Below, in pieces: positions 49,157 through 59,080 of a DNA stretch of 64,000 nucleotides. Origin of the DNA: Henriciella litoralis (GTDB taxonomy: Bacteria; Pseudomonadota; Alphaproteobacteria; Caulobacterales; Hyphomonadaceae). The DNA lies in NCBI RefSeq assembly GCF_002088935.1, contig NZ_NCSS01000006.1, positions 2,140,407-2,204,406 of the forward strand, written 5' to 3'. Both the position numbers and the translations under genes were made by a program. The notes below the pieces were generated by a model. The model did no database searches. It was not told where the DNA came from and saw only the letters and a program-made list of their open reading frames with translations. Position 1 is the first letter of the stretch. Every line of letters begins with the position of its first letter.

Positions 49157-50450
49157 ATTTCGACAGGTCGCTATTGCCTGCAAGGTCTGAAAGCTGAGCG
49201 CTGACATAGTCTGCAGTGATCGTAACGGTTTCTCCGTCTCGATCCGACGCGGTGAAACTGATTTCATCCAGCATCCGCTCAAGCACAGTCTGCAACCGCC
49301 GCGCACCGATATTCTCAACCGTGTCGTTGACCCGAACGGCGATGTCAGCCAGCGCATCGATCGCATCGTCTTCGAAGACCAGATCAACGCCTTCGGCCTT
49401 CATCAGCGCTTCGTGCTGGCGAATGAGGGAGGCTTCCGGCTCGACTAGAATGCGGCGCATGTCGTCACGGCTGAGCGGTTTGAGCTCCACCCGGATCGGC
49501 AGGCGGCCCTGAAGTTCAGGCAGCAAGTCAGACGGTTTGGAGACGTGGAAAGCGCCCGAGGCGATAAACAGGATATGATCCGTGCGGACGGGGCCGCGCT
49601 TGGTCGAGACAGTTGTGCCTTCGATCAGGGGCAGAAGATCGCGTTGCACGCCTTCGCGAGAGACATCTGCGCCGCTACGGCCACTGGAGCCGGCGACCTT
49701 GTCGATCTCATCGAGGAAAACGATCCCGTCAGACTCGACCAGACGGATCGCTTCACGTGTGACGCTCTCCTCATCGATCAGCTTGTCGGCTTCTTCGCCG
49801 ATCAATGGCTTGTAAGCGTCGCGCACCGTAGTGCGGACACGTTTGGTGCGCCCGCCCATCGCCTTGCCGAGCAGATCACCAATGTTGATCATGCCCATGG
49901 AGCCGCCACCGCCTGGAATATCCATCATCGGCATACCCCCGCCGGTATCGGCGAGCTCAATGTCGATGTCACGGTCATCGAGTTCCCCGTCGCGCAGCTT
50001 GCGGCGGAAGACTTCACGCGTGGAGCTTTGCGCATCCTCGCCAACGAGGGAATCGAGCAGGCGTTTTTCTGCCGCCTCGCGGGCCTGATCCTCGACCAGC
50101 TTGCGGCGCTGGCTTTTGACCATGCCGACGGCCGACTCGACGAGATCGCGGACGATCTGTTCGACATCGCGCCCGACATAGCCGACCTCAGTAAATTTCG
50201 TGGCTTCGACTTTCAGGAAGGGCGCATTTGCGAGCTTGGCGAGCCGACGTGAGACTTCCGTCTTACCGACGCCGGTTGGCCCGATCATCAGTATGTTTTT
50301 CGGCGTGATTTCGTCGCGCAGCTCTTCCGGGGCCTGCTTGCGGCGCCAGCGATTGCGAAGCGCCAGGGCGACAGCGCGTTTGGCATCGGCCTGCCCAACA
50401 ATGTGGCGGTCGAGTTCAGCAACGATTTCTTTTGGGGTCAGAACGTCCAT
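49146..50450 (-). CDS. hslU: ATP-dependent protease ATPase subunit HslU
   Basis: The 434-residue AAA+ unfoldase has [19 protein letters not shown] (Walker A), [12 protein letters not shown] (Walker B) and the C-terminal LSKFIL tail that inserts into HslV. It forms the ClpYQ complex with HslV. Its ATG shares one base with the hslV stop. Confidence 0.97.
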   Translation of the reverse strand: MDVLTPKEIVAELDRHIVGQADAKRAVALALRNRWRRKQAPEELRDEITPKNILMIGPTGVGKTEVSRRLAKLANAPFLKVEATKFTEVGYVGRDVEQIVRDLVESAVGMVKSQRRKLVEDQAREAAEKRLLDSLVGEDAQSSTREVFRRKLRDGELDDRDIDIELADTGGGMPMMDIPGGGGSMGMINIGDLLGKAMGGRTKRVRTTVRDAYKPLIGEEADKLIDEESVTREAIRLVESDGIVFLDEIDKVAGSSGRSGADVSREGVQRDLLPLIEGTTVSTKRGPVRTDHILFIASGAFHVSKPSDLLPELQGRLPIRVELKPLSRDDMRRILVEPEASLIRQHEALMKAEGVDLVFEDDAIDALADIAVRVNDTVENIGARRLQTVLERMLDEISFTASDRDGETVTITADYVSAQLSDLAGNSDLSKFIL

Positions 50451-51016
50451 CAGCTTTTCAGGTCCAACTTCTCAATCGAAAAATTCGAGTTTGTGTAGAC
50501 GCAAATGTCGGCGGCGATTTCCATCGCCTGACGGCCAAGCTTTTCAGCGTCTTTTTCGTAGGAATACAGCGCGCGGGCAGCCGAGAGGGCATAATTGCCG
50601 CCCGATCCGACCGCCACGACATTGTGTTCAGGCTCGAGCACGTCGCCAGCGCCTGTGATGACGAGCGTCGTTTCCTTGTCGGCGACGATCAGCAAAGCTT
50701 CGAGCTTTTGCAGATATTTCTCAGTGCGCCAGTCCTTGGCCAGTTCGACGGCAGCGCGCTGCAACTGGTTCGGGAAGCGTTCGAGTTTCTGCTCGAGACG
50801 CTCAAATAAGGTGAAGGCATCTGCCGTGGCGCCTGCAAAGCCGGCGAGGATGTCGCCATTGCCAAGCCGGCGCACCTTGCGCGCATTACCCTTCATCACG
50901 GTCTGACCCATCGAGACCTGGCCATCGCTCAGGATCACGACATGGTCTTCTGTCCGCACAGCAAGGATCGTAGTCCCGTGCCAGGGCGGCGAATGTCTTT
51001 GATCAGTATCTGTCAC
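50450..51016 (-). CDS. hslV: ATP-dependent protease peptidase subunit HslV
   Basis: The 188-residue Ntn peptidase is processed so that the Thr of WHGTTILAV (T15 from the chosen start) becomes the N-terminal nucleophile. [12 protein letters not shown] is also typical. I chose GTG 51016 because it leaves a normal short propeptide; a TTG 12 codons upstream is possible. It is translationally coupled to hslU. Confidence 0.93.
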   Translation of the reverse strand: MTDTDQRHSPPWHGTTILAVRTEDHVVILSDGQVSMGQTVMKGNARKVRRLGNGDILAGFAGATADAFTLFERLEQKLERFPNQLQRAAVELAKDWRTEKYLQKLEALLIVADKETTLVITGAGDVLEPEHNVVAVGSGGNYALSAARALYSYEKDAEKLGRQAMEIAADICVYTNSNFSIEKLDLKS

Positions 51017-51076
51017 GCCCGGTGATGTGGCGCACCGGACCCCTCTCCGCAAGAGGTAGCGCGCCGATCAGGTCAG

Positions 51077-53077
51077 TCAGGCGACCTGGCTCTGGTTGTT
51101 TTCGCTCAGCATTTCCATGAATCGGTCGATCATGACGGGCGGGCTGAAGTAATAGCCCTGATACTGATCGCAGCCCCGGCGGCGCAGGAAGTTCAGTTGG
51201 GCTTCGGTTTCAACGCCTTCGGCCACTGTTTCCATACCGAGCGTCTCGGCCATACCGAGGATCATCTCCACGATCGCCGGCGCCTGCCTGTCTGTGTGCA
51301 GGTTGGAGATGAACTGACGGTCGATCTTGAACACATCAAACGGAAGACGGCCGAGCATGGACAGGTTGGAATGTCCTGTTCCGAAATCGTCGATTGCAAG
51401 ACGCACACCCATAGACTTGAGCGGGTTGATCACATCCTTGAGGCGGTCAGGGTCTTCGACGGCGACGCTTTCGGTGATTTCCAGCTGCAGCAGGCGCGGC
51501 GGCAGGCCTGCATCCGTCATCGCATTGATGACCATTTCGCCGAGATCATCGCTCTCGAACTGAAGCGGCGAGACGTTCACCGCAATTGAGACATTGTCAA
51601 AGTCGAGACTGTTCCAGCGGGCGGCATCCTCGCACGCCTTGCGAGCGATCTGACGGCCGATATCGCCAATCATGCCACAGCTCTCGGCGACGGGAATGAA
51701 GATATTGGGCGAAACGATACGGCCGCTTTCCAGTTTCCAGCGGGCGAGCGCCTCGGCGCCGACGATTTTACCTGTCTGCAGGTCAACCTTCGGCTGGTAC
51801 ATCGGAATGAAGCGTTCAGCCTCGACGGCCGCCAGAACCTCGGCCTCCAGGCGCTTGCGGGCCGCATTCTGCCGGTCGAGTTTGGGTGAATAGAACTGCA
51901 TGTCGCTGCCCTCGACCCGGCGGGCCTGTAAAAGGGCAGACGAGGCGCGCTTGCGAATATCTGCAGGGGTCTGACCATCTTCCGGGATCATCACGATCCC
52001 GGCATGTGCTGGCAGGCGGACCATCTTGCCGGCCAGGCTGTAGGGTTCTCGAAGCTCGTCGAGCACCTGACGCGCCAGACGAATGACTTCCGGGCGGGCG
52101 CCAACCCGGTCGACCAGAATCCCGAACTCATCGGATTGAAGCGAGAAGGTCGGCCAATGCCCATGCGGCAGGCTGAGCGCGGCTTCCTGCTCGGACACGA
52201 TTTTTGAGAACCGGCGCGCGAACGCGGTATGCATCTCCAGCGTTGTGGCCGCGTCATGCGAGTCGGAGAATTGCTGCATGCCATCAGCGTCAATCAGAAT
52301 GAAAGCTGCCGGGGAGCTGAAAGATGAGCGCGAAATGAACTGCGTCAGCTTGCGCGTAAGGCGCGCGGAGTTGCCAAGACCTGTGCGTTCATCCGTGTAG
52401 GCCGCGCTTTTGAGGCGTCTGTTTTCAGCCTGCAAATTCCGCAACTGTCGAACAATGGCAGCTCGAAGCAGGCGAAACTCCCGATACACCAGCGGCGCAT
52501 GGTTGGTTTCGGCTTTCTGATTGAGCGACAAATGATTGGTCAGTCGGGTGATCTCCTCGACCTGTCGACCAGCGAGTTTGGAAAAGTAATTGGCCATGGC
52601 ATAGGCCGTTCCGCAAAGAACAAGGATGCAGAAAACGGCCATCACCCCGGGCAAAGGAGGCCTGAAAGGCATCAGCCTGACCATCACCAGTTCGCCAAGC
52701 TGCTTGCCATCTGCTGTGATCGGATAAACTCGTCCGTGAGCGATGGCCCGGTCTGAATAATCGCCGCCGATCAGCTCACCGCGCTCATCAAGCAGATAGG
52801 CGTGTTCTGGCGCGAAACTCGTAAGTGTACGCGTCGCATTTTCCGGGCGGCCGGCTTCAAGATCAACGCGCAACGTTTCAACGACGCGCAGCGCCATCTC
52901 GTCAGACTGCTGCGAAGCCCGCATTTCGGCCGCGACCAAATACACGCCAGCAAACAGCATGCCCGAAACTAACGCGAATATCGCCGCCACCACAGGCACG
53001 ACGTTCGCGAATCGCATTTTCGAGATGCGGCGTTGTATTCCGGATGATTTGGGCAGCGTCTTCCCCCTTAGAAACAC
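51077..53077 (-). CDS. Membrane-bound EAL c-di-GMP phosphodiesterase with degenerate GGDEF
   Basis: The 666-residue protein has a periplasmic sensory segment between two membrane helices (about 26-50 and 143-163), a GGDEF domain whose motif reads QSDEF (residues 314-318), and a complete EAL domain from ~410: AEALARW with EAL at 442-444, EITES, IDDFGTGHSNL, DRQFI and VAEGVET. It should hydrolyse c-di-GMP; the GGDEF part is probably inactive or regulatory. The GTG start at 53077 is provisional; an ATG at 53017 would still precede the first helix. Confidence 0.9.
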   Translation of the reverse strand: MFLRGKTLPKSSGIQRRISKMRFANVVPVVAAIFALVSGMLFAGVYLVAAEMRASQQSDEMALRVVETLRVDLEAGRPENATRTLTSFAPEHAYLLDERGELIGGDYSDRAIAHGRVYPITADGKQLGELVMVRLMPFRPPLPGVMAVFCILVLCGTAYAMANYFSKLAGRQVEEITRLTNHLSLNQKAETNHAPLVYREFRLLRAAIVRQLRNLQAENRRLKSAAYTDERTGLGNSARLTRKLTQFISRSSFSSPAAFILIDADGMQQFSDSHDAATTLEMHTAFARRFSKIVSEQEAALSLPHGHWPTFSLQSDEFGILVDRVGARPEVIRLARQVLDELREPYSLAGKMVRLPAHAGIVMIPEDGQTPADIRKRASSALLQARRVEGSDMQFYSPKLDRQNAARKRLEAEVLAAVEAERFIPMYQPKVDLQTGKIVGAEALARWKLESGRIVSPNIFIPVAESCGMIGDIGRQIARKACEDAARWNSLDFDNVSIAVNVSPLQFESDDLGEMVINAMTDAGLPPRLLQLEITESVAVEDPDRLKDVINPLKSMGVRLAIDDFGTGHSNLSMLGRLPFDVFKIDRQFISNLHTDRQAPAIVEMILGMAETLGMETVAEGVETEAQLNFLRRRGCDQYQGYYFSPPVMIDRFMEMLSENNQSQVA

Positions 53078-53180
53078 GAAGCTATAGGTATCCAGATCCC
53101 ACCTTCAGGCTGAACCTTTATAATTCCGTGAACAAATCTGCTGTAGAAGTCTTTGCCTGACTGCCCTATCTGGACGACAT

Positions 53181-53777
53181 ATGACCACGAACCGCACCGC
53201 CACCGTCACGCGCACGACCCGCGAAACCGATATCACCGTCACCGTCGATCTCGACGGAACGGGAAAAGCCGACATTTCGACCGGCGTCGGCTTTTTCGAT
53301 CACATGCTGGACTCCCTCGCCCGTCACAGCTTCATCGACCTCACCGTAAAGGCCGAGGGCGACCTGCACATCGATGCCCACCACACCGTGGAAGACACCG
53401 GCATCGTGATCGGCCAGGCCATCAAGAAAGCCCTCGGTGACTTTGCCGGCATAACCCGCTTTGGCCACGCCTATATCCCCATGGACGAAACCCTGAGCCG
53501 GGCCTCGATCGATCTCTGCAAGCGGCCATATCTTGTCTGGAAAGTGGATTTCCGGCGCGACAAGGTTGGCGATCTCGACACCGAGCTGTTCAAGGAGTTC
53601 TTCCACGCGCTGTCCGGCAATGGCGGCATGTGCCTGCACGTCGAGAACGTCTATGGCGAGAATAATCACCACATCGCCGAAAGCTGCTTCAAGGCCACAG
53701 CCCGCGCCCTGCGCATGGCGGTGACGCCTGATCCGCGCCTTCAAGGCAAACCGGCGAGCACCAAGGGCAGCCTCTAA
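53181..53777 (+). CDS. hisB: Imidazoleglycerol-phosphate dehydratase
   Basis: The 198-residue enzyme carries out the sixth step of histidine synthesis. It shows [15 protein letters not shown], the manganese ligands in [14 protein letters not shown] and [10 protein letters not shown]. This is the monofunctional form, without the HisB phosphatase of E. coli. A HAD gene follows, and the other his genes lie 2.2 kb further on. Confidence 0.96.
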   Translation: MTTNRTATVTRTTRETDITVTVDLDGTGKADISTGVGFFDHMLDSLARHSFIDLTVKAEGDLHIDAHHTVEDTGIVIGQAIKKALGDFAGITRFGHAYIPMDETLSRASIDLCKRPYLVWKVDFRRDKVGDLDTELFKEFFHALSGNGGMCLHVENVYGENNHHIAESCFKATARALRMAVTPDPRLQGKPASTKGSL

Positions 53778-53791
53778 ACGAGATTCTGAGC

Positions 53792-54472
53792 ATGACGAAT
53801 TTAAAAGCCGTCATGTTCGATCTCGATGAGACACTCCTGAACCGGCCAGCATCGCTGAAGCACTTCGTTTCAGATCAGAGAACCCGCTTTCCGGTGCTTC
53901 AGCAGCTTGAACAGAGCGAGCTTCAGACCCGGTTTATCGATCTCGACCGGCGCGGCACCGTTTCAAAGGATCGCGTGTACGAGCAATTGCTGGAGGCTAT
54001 ATCGATAGAAGACGCTGAGATGCGGGATGTCCTCTGGCGCGACTATGAGACGAATTTCTGGCGCTTTGCAGTTGCGTTTCCCGGACTAAAAAGTCTCTTC
54101 AGCGATCTGCACAAGGCCCGGCTGAAAACGGCGATCATCACAAATGGCCAGACGCATATTCAGCTGCGATCAATTCTGGCGCTCAATCTGGACAGGCTTG
54201 TCGACACCTATCTCATCTCCGAGGTCGAAGGCTTACGCAAACCAGACCCGGAAATCTTTCATCGAGCCGCCCGGCGCCTGAATGTAGCTTCCGCCGACTG
54301 CGTCTTTGTCGGAGACAACCCGGTCGCCGATATTCTGGGCGCCCGGACCTGCGGGATGCGAACGATCTGGTTCGCCAATAGTGCCGACTGGCCTGAAACA
54401 GCGACCGAAGGCCCGGACGGAACAATATCTCACCTGGGAGACATCGCGCCGCTTATCGCCCAATGGGGCTGA
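53792..54472 (+). CDS. HAD-superfamily hydrolase
   Basis: The 226-residue protein has the nucleophile loop FDLDETLLN (D10, D12), ITNGQ, KPDPEIF and VGDNPVADILGAR, all HAD motifs. The short cap places it in subfamily IA, with phosphatase activity expected. It lies 14 bases after hisB and could be the missing histidinol-phosphatase, since HisN/HisJ is not in the window; that is inference from position alone. Confidence 0.85.
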   Translation: MTNLKAVMFDLDETLLNRPASLKHFVSDQRTRFPVLQQLEQSELQTRFIDLDRRGTVSKDRVYEQLLEAISIEDAEMRDVLWRDYETNFWRFAVAFPGLKSLFSDLHKARLKTAIITNGQTHIQLRSILALNLDRLVDTYLISEVEGLRKPDPEIFHRAARRLNVASADCVFVGDNPVADILGARTCGMRTIWFANSADWPETATEGPDGTISHLGDIAPLIAQWG

Positions 54473-54485
54473 TGGGGCCAGGGCA

Positions 54486-55922
54486 TTATTTGCGATAATC
54501 GAGCGGCGGATCGCGGTCGCCAAGCAGCGATTTGTATTCGTAGTTAGGTCCACGTTTCTCGTCGAACTCCGCCTTGGCCGCGTCGATCAGCTCTTCATTC
54601 TCATAAAGCTCAATGGCCGCTGCCGTCAGCGTCTTGGCCGCAAGTTCAGCGCCTTTGTGCCCGATCGACATGCCGCTGGCCGCAACGGCCTGCCAGCTAT
54701 GGGCGGACGTTCCGGGCACCCAGGTGGCCGTGCGCAGACCAACCGTTGGCGCGGCATAGGAGACATCGCCGACATCGGTTGAGCCATAGCCGAGCGAAAC
54801 ATTATAGGGCTGGACCTCTTCCTGAGAGCCAAGTCTGGCATTCGGGTCATTCAGCGTTTGCGAGATCTGTTCAGCAAAATCCTGTTCCTGCGGCGTGTAG
54901 GTGATCCCGCCAAATTCGCGCAGCTTGCTATCCATCATCCTGGCGAGCGTCTCGTTCACCAGAAGCGGGTTGTTGCCATGAATGACTTCCCAGTCGACCT
55001 CAGTGCCCGTCCCCATGGCTGCGCCGCGCGCCGCGTCCTCAAGACGCGACCATATAGCCTCGACACCATCGGCGTCAGGGTGGCGGACATAGTAGAAGAC
55101 CTCGGCAAAGTCCGGCACCACGTTCGGAGCTTCGCCGCCAGAGGTGATGACATAATGCATCCGGGCATCCTGCGGGATGTGCTCATGCATCATATTGGCC
55201 ATCATGTTCATCGCCTCAACACCGTCCAGCGCTGAGCGACCGCGTTCTGGCGCGCCAGCTGCATGCGCGGAAATGCCATGAAAGCGGAACTTGGCAGAGC
55301 GGTTGGCGAGTGTCGTGTTCGCGGCGGCTGAGTTCACATCGTCGGCATGCCAGTGCATGGCAATGTCGACATCATCAAAAAGACCCGCCCGGACCATATA
55401 GACCTTGCCGCTGCCGCCTTCTTCGGCAGGTGTCCCATAGAGGCGGATGGTGCCTTCAGTGCCGGTATCTTCAAGCCAGTGACGGATCGCGATCGCGGCC
55501 GCGACCGAACCTGCCCCGAAGAGATTGTGGCCACAGGCATGCCCGGCGCCGACATTTTCTCTTTGCTCGCGCTCAGGGCTGGCGGTCTGATTAATGCCGG
55601 GCAGGGCGTCATATTCAGCCAATATCGCGATAACCGGCTCCCCAGAGCCATATTCGGCGATAAAAGCAGTTGGAATCCCCGCAACACCCGCCTCGATCCT
55701 GAACTCTTCGAGTGAAAGCGTGTCCTGCAATAGCTGCGAGGATTTGGTTTCCTGATAGCCAACCTCAGCCCAGTCCCAGAGTTTTTCAGCCAATTCCTGC
55801 GTCAGTTGCGGCCGATCTTCCACGAGGCTGGAGGCAGTATCGGTCGAGGGATCCGCAAGCGCGGGCAGGGCGCTCAGCGTGGCCGCGAGGCTGAATGAGG
55901 CAAGGGTTCGAGGCAGACGCAT
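54486..55922 (-). CDS. Secreted M20 family amidohydrolase (AbgB-like)
   Basis: The 478-residue protein has a Sec signal peptide (ending ALPALA), so it acts outside the cytoplasm. Metal motifs include ILAEYDALPG, GHACGHNLFG and HGISAHAAGAPERGRSALDGVE, as in p-aminobenzoyl-glutamate hydrolase or amidohydrolases. It interrupts the his cluster on the opposite strand. The substrate is unknown. Confidence 0.88.
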   Translation of the reverse strand: MRLPRTLASFSLAATLSALPALADPSTDTASSLVEDRPQLTQELAEKLWDWAEVGYQETKSSQLLQDTLSLEEFRIEAGVAGIPTAFIAEYGSGEPVIAILAEYDALPGINQTASPEREQRENVGAGHACGHNLFGAGSVAAAIAIRHWLEDTGTEGTIRLYGTPAEEGGSGKVYMVRAGLFDDVDIAMHWHADDVNSAAANTTLANRSAKFRFHGISAHAAGAPERGRSALDGVEAMNMMANMMHEHIPQDARMHYVITSGGEAPNVVPDFAEVFYYVRHPDADGVEAIWSRLEDAARGAAMGTGTEVDWEVIHGNNPLLVNETLARMMDSKLREFGGITYTPQEQDFAEQISQTLNDPNARLGSQEEVQPYNVSLGYGSTDVGDVSYAAPTVGLRTATWVPGTSAHSWQAVAASGMSIGHKGAELAAKTLTAAAIELYENEELIDAAKAEFDEKRGPNYEYKSLLGDRDPPLDYRK

Positions 55923-56026
55923 GTGGCAACTCCAATCATTTCAGCTGTGACCTTGCGACACGCCGAGCGGCCGATCAAGCCAATCCCTCTTTCACTTCTC
56001 GCCCCGCCCGGTTAAGAGCGCGGCAG

Positions 56027-56671
56027 ATGGCAAACCTCGCACTCATCGATTATGGCGCCGGCAATCTGCATTCGGCTGAACGCGCGCTTCGCGCCGCTGC
56101 GACGCTGAGCGATGTGGACTGCTCAATTATTGTGACCAGCGACGCCGAGACTGCCGCAAAGGCTGAGCGGATTGTCCTTCCCGGCGTTGGCCACTTTGCC
56201 GATTGCGCGAAGGGCTTGCTGGCGCTCGATGGTATGGTGAGCGCGCTGGAAGCGGCTGTCCTGAAACGCGGTGTGCCGTTTCTCGGCATCTGCGTCGGTA
56301 TGCAGCTTATGGCGACACGCGGCCTGGAAGATGGCGCGACGGCCGGACTTGGCTGGATCGCAGGCGACGTCGACCGGATCACGCCAGCAGGCGGGCTTGT
56401 CGTGCCGCATATGGGCTGGAACGATCTTGATTTGCGCGGCGATCACCCGGTTCTCTCGGGTCTAGGGGACGATCCGCACGTCTATTTCACCCATTCCTAT
56501 GCGTTCCGCCCGGAATCGACGGACTGCATCATGGCAACGGCGGACTATGGCGGCGAGATTGTCGCCGCCGTCGGCCGGGACAATATCTTCGGCACACAGT
56601 TTCATCCCGAGAAAAGCCAGCGCGTTGGCCAGAAACTGCTCGCCAACTTTCTTGAGTGGAGCCCGTCATGA
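56027..56671 (+). CDS. hisH: Imidazole glycerol phosphate synthase, glutaminase subunit
   Basis: The 214-residue glutaminase has nucleophile C89 in [11 protein letters not shown] and QFHPEKSQ. It supplies ammonia to HisF. The frame extends upstream, but ATG 56027 begins the conserved [13 protein letters not shown], so I use it. It overlaps hisA by four bases. Confidence 0.95.
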   Translation: MANLALIDYGAGNLHSAERALRAAATLSDVDCSIIVTSDAETAAKAERIVLPGVGHFADCAKGLLALDGMVSALEAAVLKRGVPFLGICVGMQLMATRGLEDGATAGLGWIAGDVDRITPAGGLVVPHMGWNDLDLRGDHPVLSGLGDDPHVYFTHSYAFRPESTDCIMATADYGGEIVAAVGRDNIFGTQFHPEKSQRVGQKLLANFLEWSPS

Positions 56672-57408
56672 CATCGAGTTTCGAACTTTGGCCTGCCATC
56701 GACCTGAAGGATGGCCAGTGCGTCAGACTGCTCCGCGGGGAAATGGACAAGGCAACCGCCTTTAATCCTGATCCGGCAGACCAGGCAGACCGCTTCCGCA
56801 AGATGGGGTTTGACCGGTTGCACGTGGTGGACCTTAACGGGGCCTTTGCTGGCGATAGCGCCAATGGTGATGCCGTTCGCGCGATCCTCGCATCCACCGA
56901 TGTTCCAGTGCAGCTCGGCGGCGGCATCCGTACCCGCGCGCAGATCGATGCCTGGCTCGAGGCCGGTTTGTCGCGTGTGATCCTCGGAACAGCCGCCTTG
57001 CGCGACCCGGAGCTTGTGAAATCAGCGGCCAAAGCACTGCCAGGACAAGTCGTTGTCGGCATTGATGCCAAGGATGGCTATGTGGCTGTCGAAGGCTGGG
57101 CAGAAACATCCGACATGAAGGCAGTTGAGCTTGCCAAGATCTTTGAGGGCTGCGGCGTGGCCGGGCTCGTCGTTACCGATATTTCGCGCGACGGCATGAA
57201 GACAGGGGTTAATATCGCATTCACTGCCGAGATGGCCGACGCTGTTGCGATTCCCGTGATCGCATCTGGCGGGGTTGCCAGTGTGGACGATATTTCCGGG
57301 CTGAAAAATGCCGGTGGGCGCACCGCGATTTCCGGCACCATTCTTGGCCGGGCGCTCTACGATGGCGATATCGATCCTGCCCAAGCCATAGCAACCGCAA
57401 AAGCCTGA
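56668..57408 (+). CDS. hisA: ProFAR isomerase
   Basis: The 246-residue TIM barrel has [14 protein letters not shown] at the N-terminus, DLNGAF and [12 protein letters not shown]. It isomerises ProFAR to PRFAR. ATG 56668 overlaps the hisH stop. hisF follows four bases later. Confidence 0.95.
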   Translation: MTSSFELWPAIDLKDGQCVRLLRGEMDKATAFNPDPADQADRFRKMGFDRLHVVDLNGAFAGDSANGDAVRAILASTDVPVQLGGGIRTRAQIDAWLEAGLSRVILGTAALRDPELVKSAAKALPGQVVVGIDAKDGYVAVEGWAETSDMKAVELAKIFEGCGVAGLVVTDISRDGMKTGVNIAFTAEMADAVAIPVIASGGVASVDDISGLKNAGGRTAISGTILGRALYDGDIDPAQAIATAKA

Positions 57409-57412
57409 TATC

Positions 57413-58171
57413 ATGCTGAAAGCCCGCATCATTCCATGTCTGGACGTCAAGGATGGGCGCACCGTGAAGGGCGTCAATTTTGTCGATCTGAGAGACGCTG
57501 GCGATCCGGTCGCGCTGGCCAAGGCCTATGATGCCCAAGGCGCGGATGAACTCTGTTTTCTTGATATCACAGCCTCGCATGAAGGCCGGGGCACGATGCT
57601 GGATGTGGTACGCCGTACCGCCGAGCAATGCTTCATGCCGCTGACGGTTGGGGGCGGAGTAAGATCAGGGTCTGACCTGGTCCAACTCCTGCGCTCCGGG
57701 GCAGACAAGGTCGCGATTAATTCGGCAGCCGTTGCGAACCCGGCGGTTATATCGGAATGCGCCGCCAAGGCTGGGAGTCAGGCTGTGGTCGTCGCCATCG
57801 ATGCAAGGCGCAATGGCGAGAGCTGGGAAATCTTTACCCATGGCGGGCGGACACCGACCGGCATAAATGCGGTCGCCTTTGCCAAAGAGGCGCAAAAGCG
57901 CGGCGCTGGTGAGATTCTCCTGACCTCAATGGACCGGGATGGCACCAAGTCCGGCTATGATGTCGAACTGCTTCGCGCCGTCACATCAGCTGTAACAATT
58001 CCGGTTATAGCCTCAGGTGGCGCCGGGTCCGCAGAAGACCTCGCGCCCGCCATTCTTGACGGCGGCGCAACGGCAGTGCTTGCAGCTTCGATCTTTCACT
58101 TTGGCGAGGTGAGCTTATCTGAAGCGCGTAAGGCATTGTCTGATGCTGGCGCACCTGTTCGCCCATTCTAG
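57413..58171 (+). CDS. hisF: Imidazole glycerol phosphate synthase, cyclase subunit
   Basis: The 252-residue barrel begins [19 protein letters not shown] and has the catalytic Asp in [11 protein letters not shown] and in [12 protein letters not shown]. It makes IGP and AICAR with HisH. Gene order hisH-hisA-hisF-hisE is conserved. Confidence 0.96.
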   Translation: MLKARIIPCLDVKDGRTVKGVNFVDLRDAGDPVALAKAYDAQGADELCFLDITASHEGRGTMLDVVRRTAEQCFMPLTVGGGVRSGSDLVQLLRSGADKVAINSAAVANPAVISECAAKAGSQAVVVAIDARRNGESWEIFTHGGRTPTGINAVAFAKEAQKRGAGEILLTSMDRDGTKSGYDVELLRAVTSAVTIPVIASGGAGSAEDLAPAILDGGATAVLAASIFHFGEVSLSEARKALSDAGAPVRPF

Positions 58172-58193
58172 TCTCGGAGCTATGGATTTTATT

Positions 58194-58550
58194 ATGTCGA
58201 AACAAGACCTTGGATCAGCCAAACGCCTGAACGAGCTTCTCGCGACCCTGGCTGAAACGGTCGATAGCCGGGCCGATGGAAATCCAGAAAAGTCCTATAC
58301 GGCGAGATTGCTGAAATCCGGGCCCGTCCGGTGCGGAAAAAAGATTGCCGAGGAAGGCGCCGAAGTCGCCCTCGCCATCGCGGCTGAAACCCGTAAGGAT
58401 GTGGCTGCCGAAACGGCCGATCTTCTGTTCCATCTTTTGGTTGGACTGCGCGTTCGTGGGGTACAGCTGGACATGGTGGCAGATGCTTTGTCAGAGCGCC
58501 GCGGTGTGTCTGGTATTGCCGAGAAGGCCGCGCGTCAGACGAAAGCCTAG
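58194..58550 (+). CDS. hisE: Phosphoribosyl-ATP pyrophosphatase
   Basis: The 118-residue enzyme removes pyrophosphate from PR-ATP in histidine synthesis. KKIAEEGAEVALAI and ETADLLFHLLVGL are MazG-like metal and helix motifs. The start could be ATG 58182 or 58194; I chose 58194 because the GGAG at 58176-58179 is too close to 58182. The stop overlaps the convergent smr gene by four bases. hisI is separate. Confidence 0.92.
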   Translation: MSKQDLGSAKRLNELLATLAETVDSRADGNPEKSYTARLLKSGPVRCGKKIAEEGAEVALAIAAETRKDVAAETADLLFHLLVGLRVRGVQLDMVADALSERRGVSGIAEKAARQTKA

Positions 58551-59071
58551 CGGCGCCGGATAAACACGTAGAATGCGCCCGCTCCGCCATGGCGGGGATG
58601 CGCCTCGGCAAAGCCGCTGACCAGCATCCGGGCTTCGGGCATTTCCAGCCAACGCAGGAAATTGTGCCGCAAGATACCCCCGCCCTGCTTACCTTTTCCG
58701 GTAATCACGATGACACAGCTGCTGCCGCGCGCCTGTTCGCGCATCAGGAAAGATGGAAGTGCCGACCACGCCGACGCCTGGGTATGACCGTGCAGGTCAA
58801 ACTTGGCGGAAATGTCGACCTTGCCGCGTCTGACCAGACGTTCACCGCCCCGGTTTTGAGGCCCGACCGAGGCCGCAGAGGGGTGTTGTAACCGTGTTTT
58901 TTTGACGGGTTCGGGTGTCGTAGCAGGGCTTTTTCCGATTGCCTTGAGGATTGGATGCTCGGTGACATCGCGTTTGATGCGCGGAGACTTGCCACCCTGA
59001 AGCGGACGCACAGACCGGCGAATGGCGTCCCAGGCTTTCTGGTCGTCAGGTTTGAGGGGCCGGTCTGTCAT
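58547..59071 (-). CDS. Smr domain protein
   Basis: The 174-residue protein has a charged, poorly structured N-terminus (about 1-85) and a C-terminal Smr domain with FDLHGHTQASAW and the GKGKQGGG loop, as in MutS2-type Smr nucleases. It acts on DNA or RNA; the target is unknown. It is followed upstream on this strand by mltA, 9 bases away, as in many alphaproteobacteria. Confidence 0.88.
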   Translation of the reverse strand: MTDRPLKPDDQKAWDAIRRSVRPLQGGKSPRIKRDVTEHPILKAIGKSPATTPEPVKKTRLQHPSAASVGPQNRGGERLVRRGKVDISAKFDLHGHTQASAWSALPSFLMREQARGSSCVIVITGKGKQGGGILRHNFLRWLEMPEARMLVSGFAEAHPRHGGAGAFYVFIRRR

Positions 59072-59080
59072 GCCCCACAA

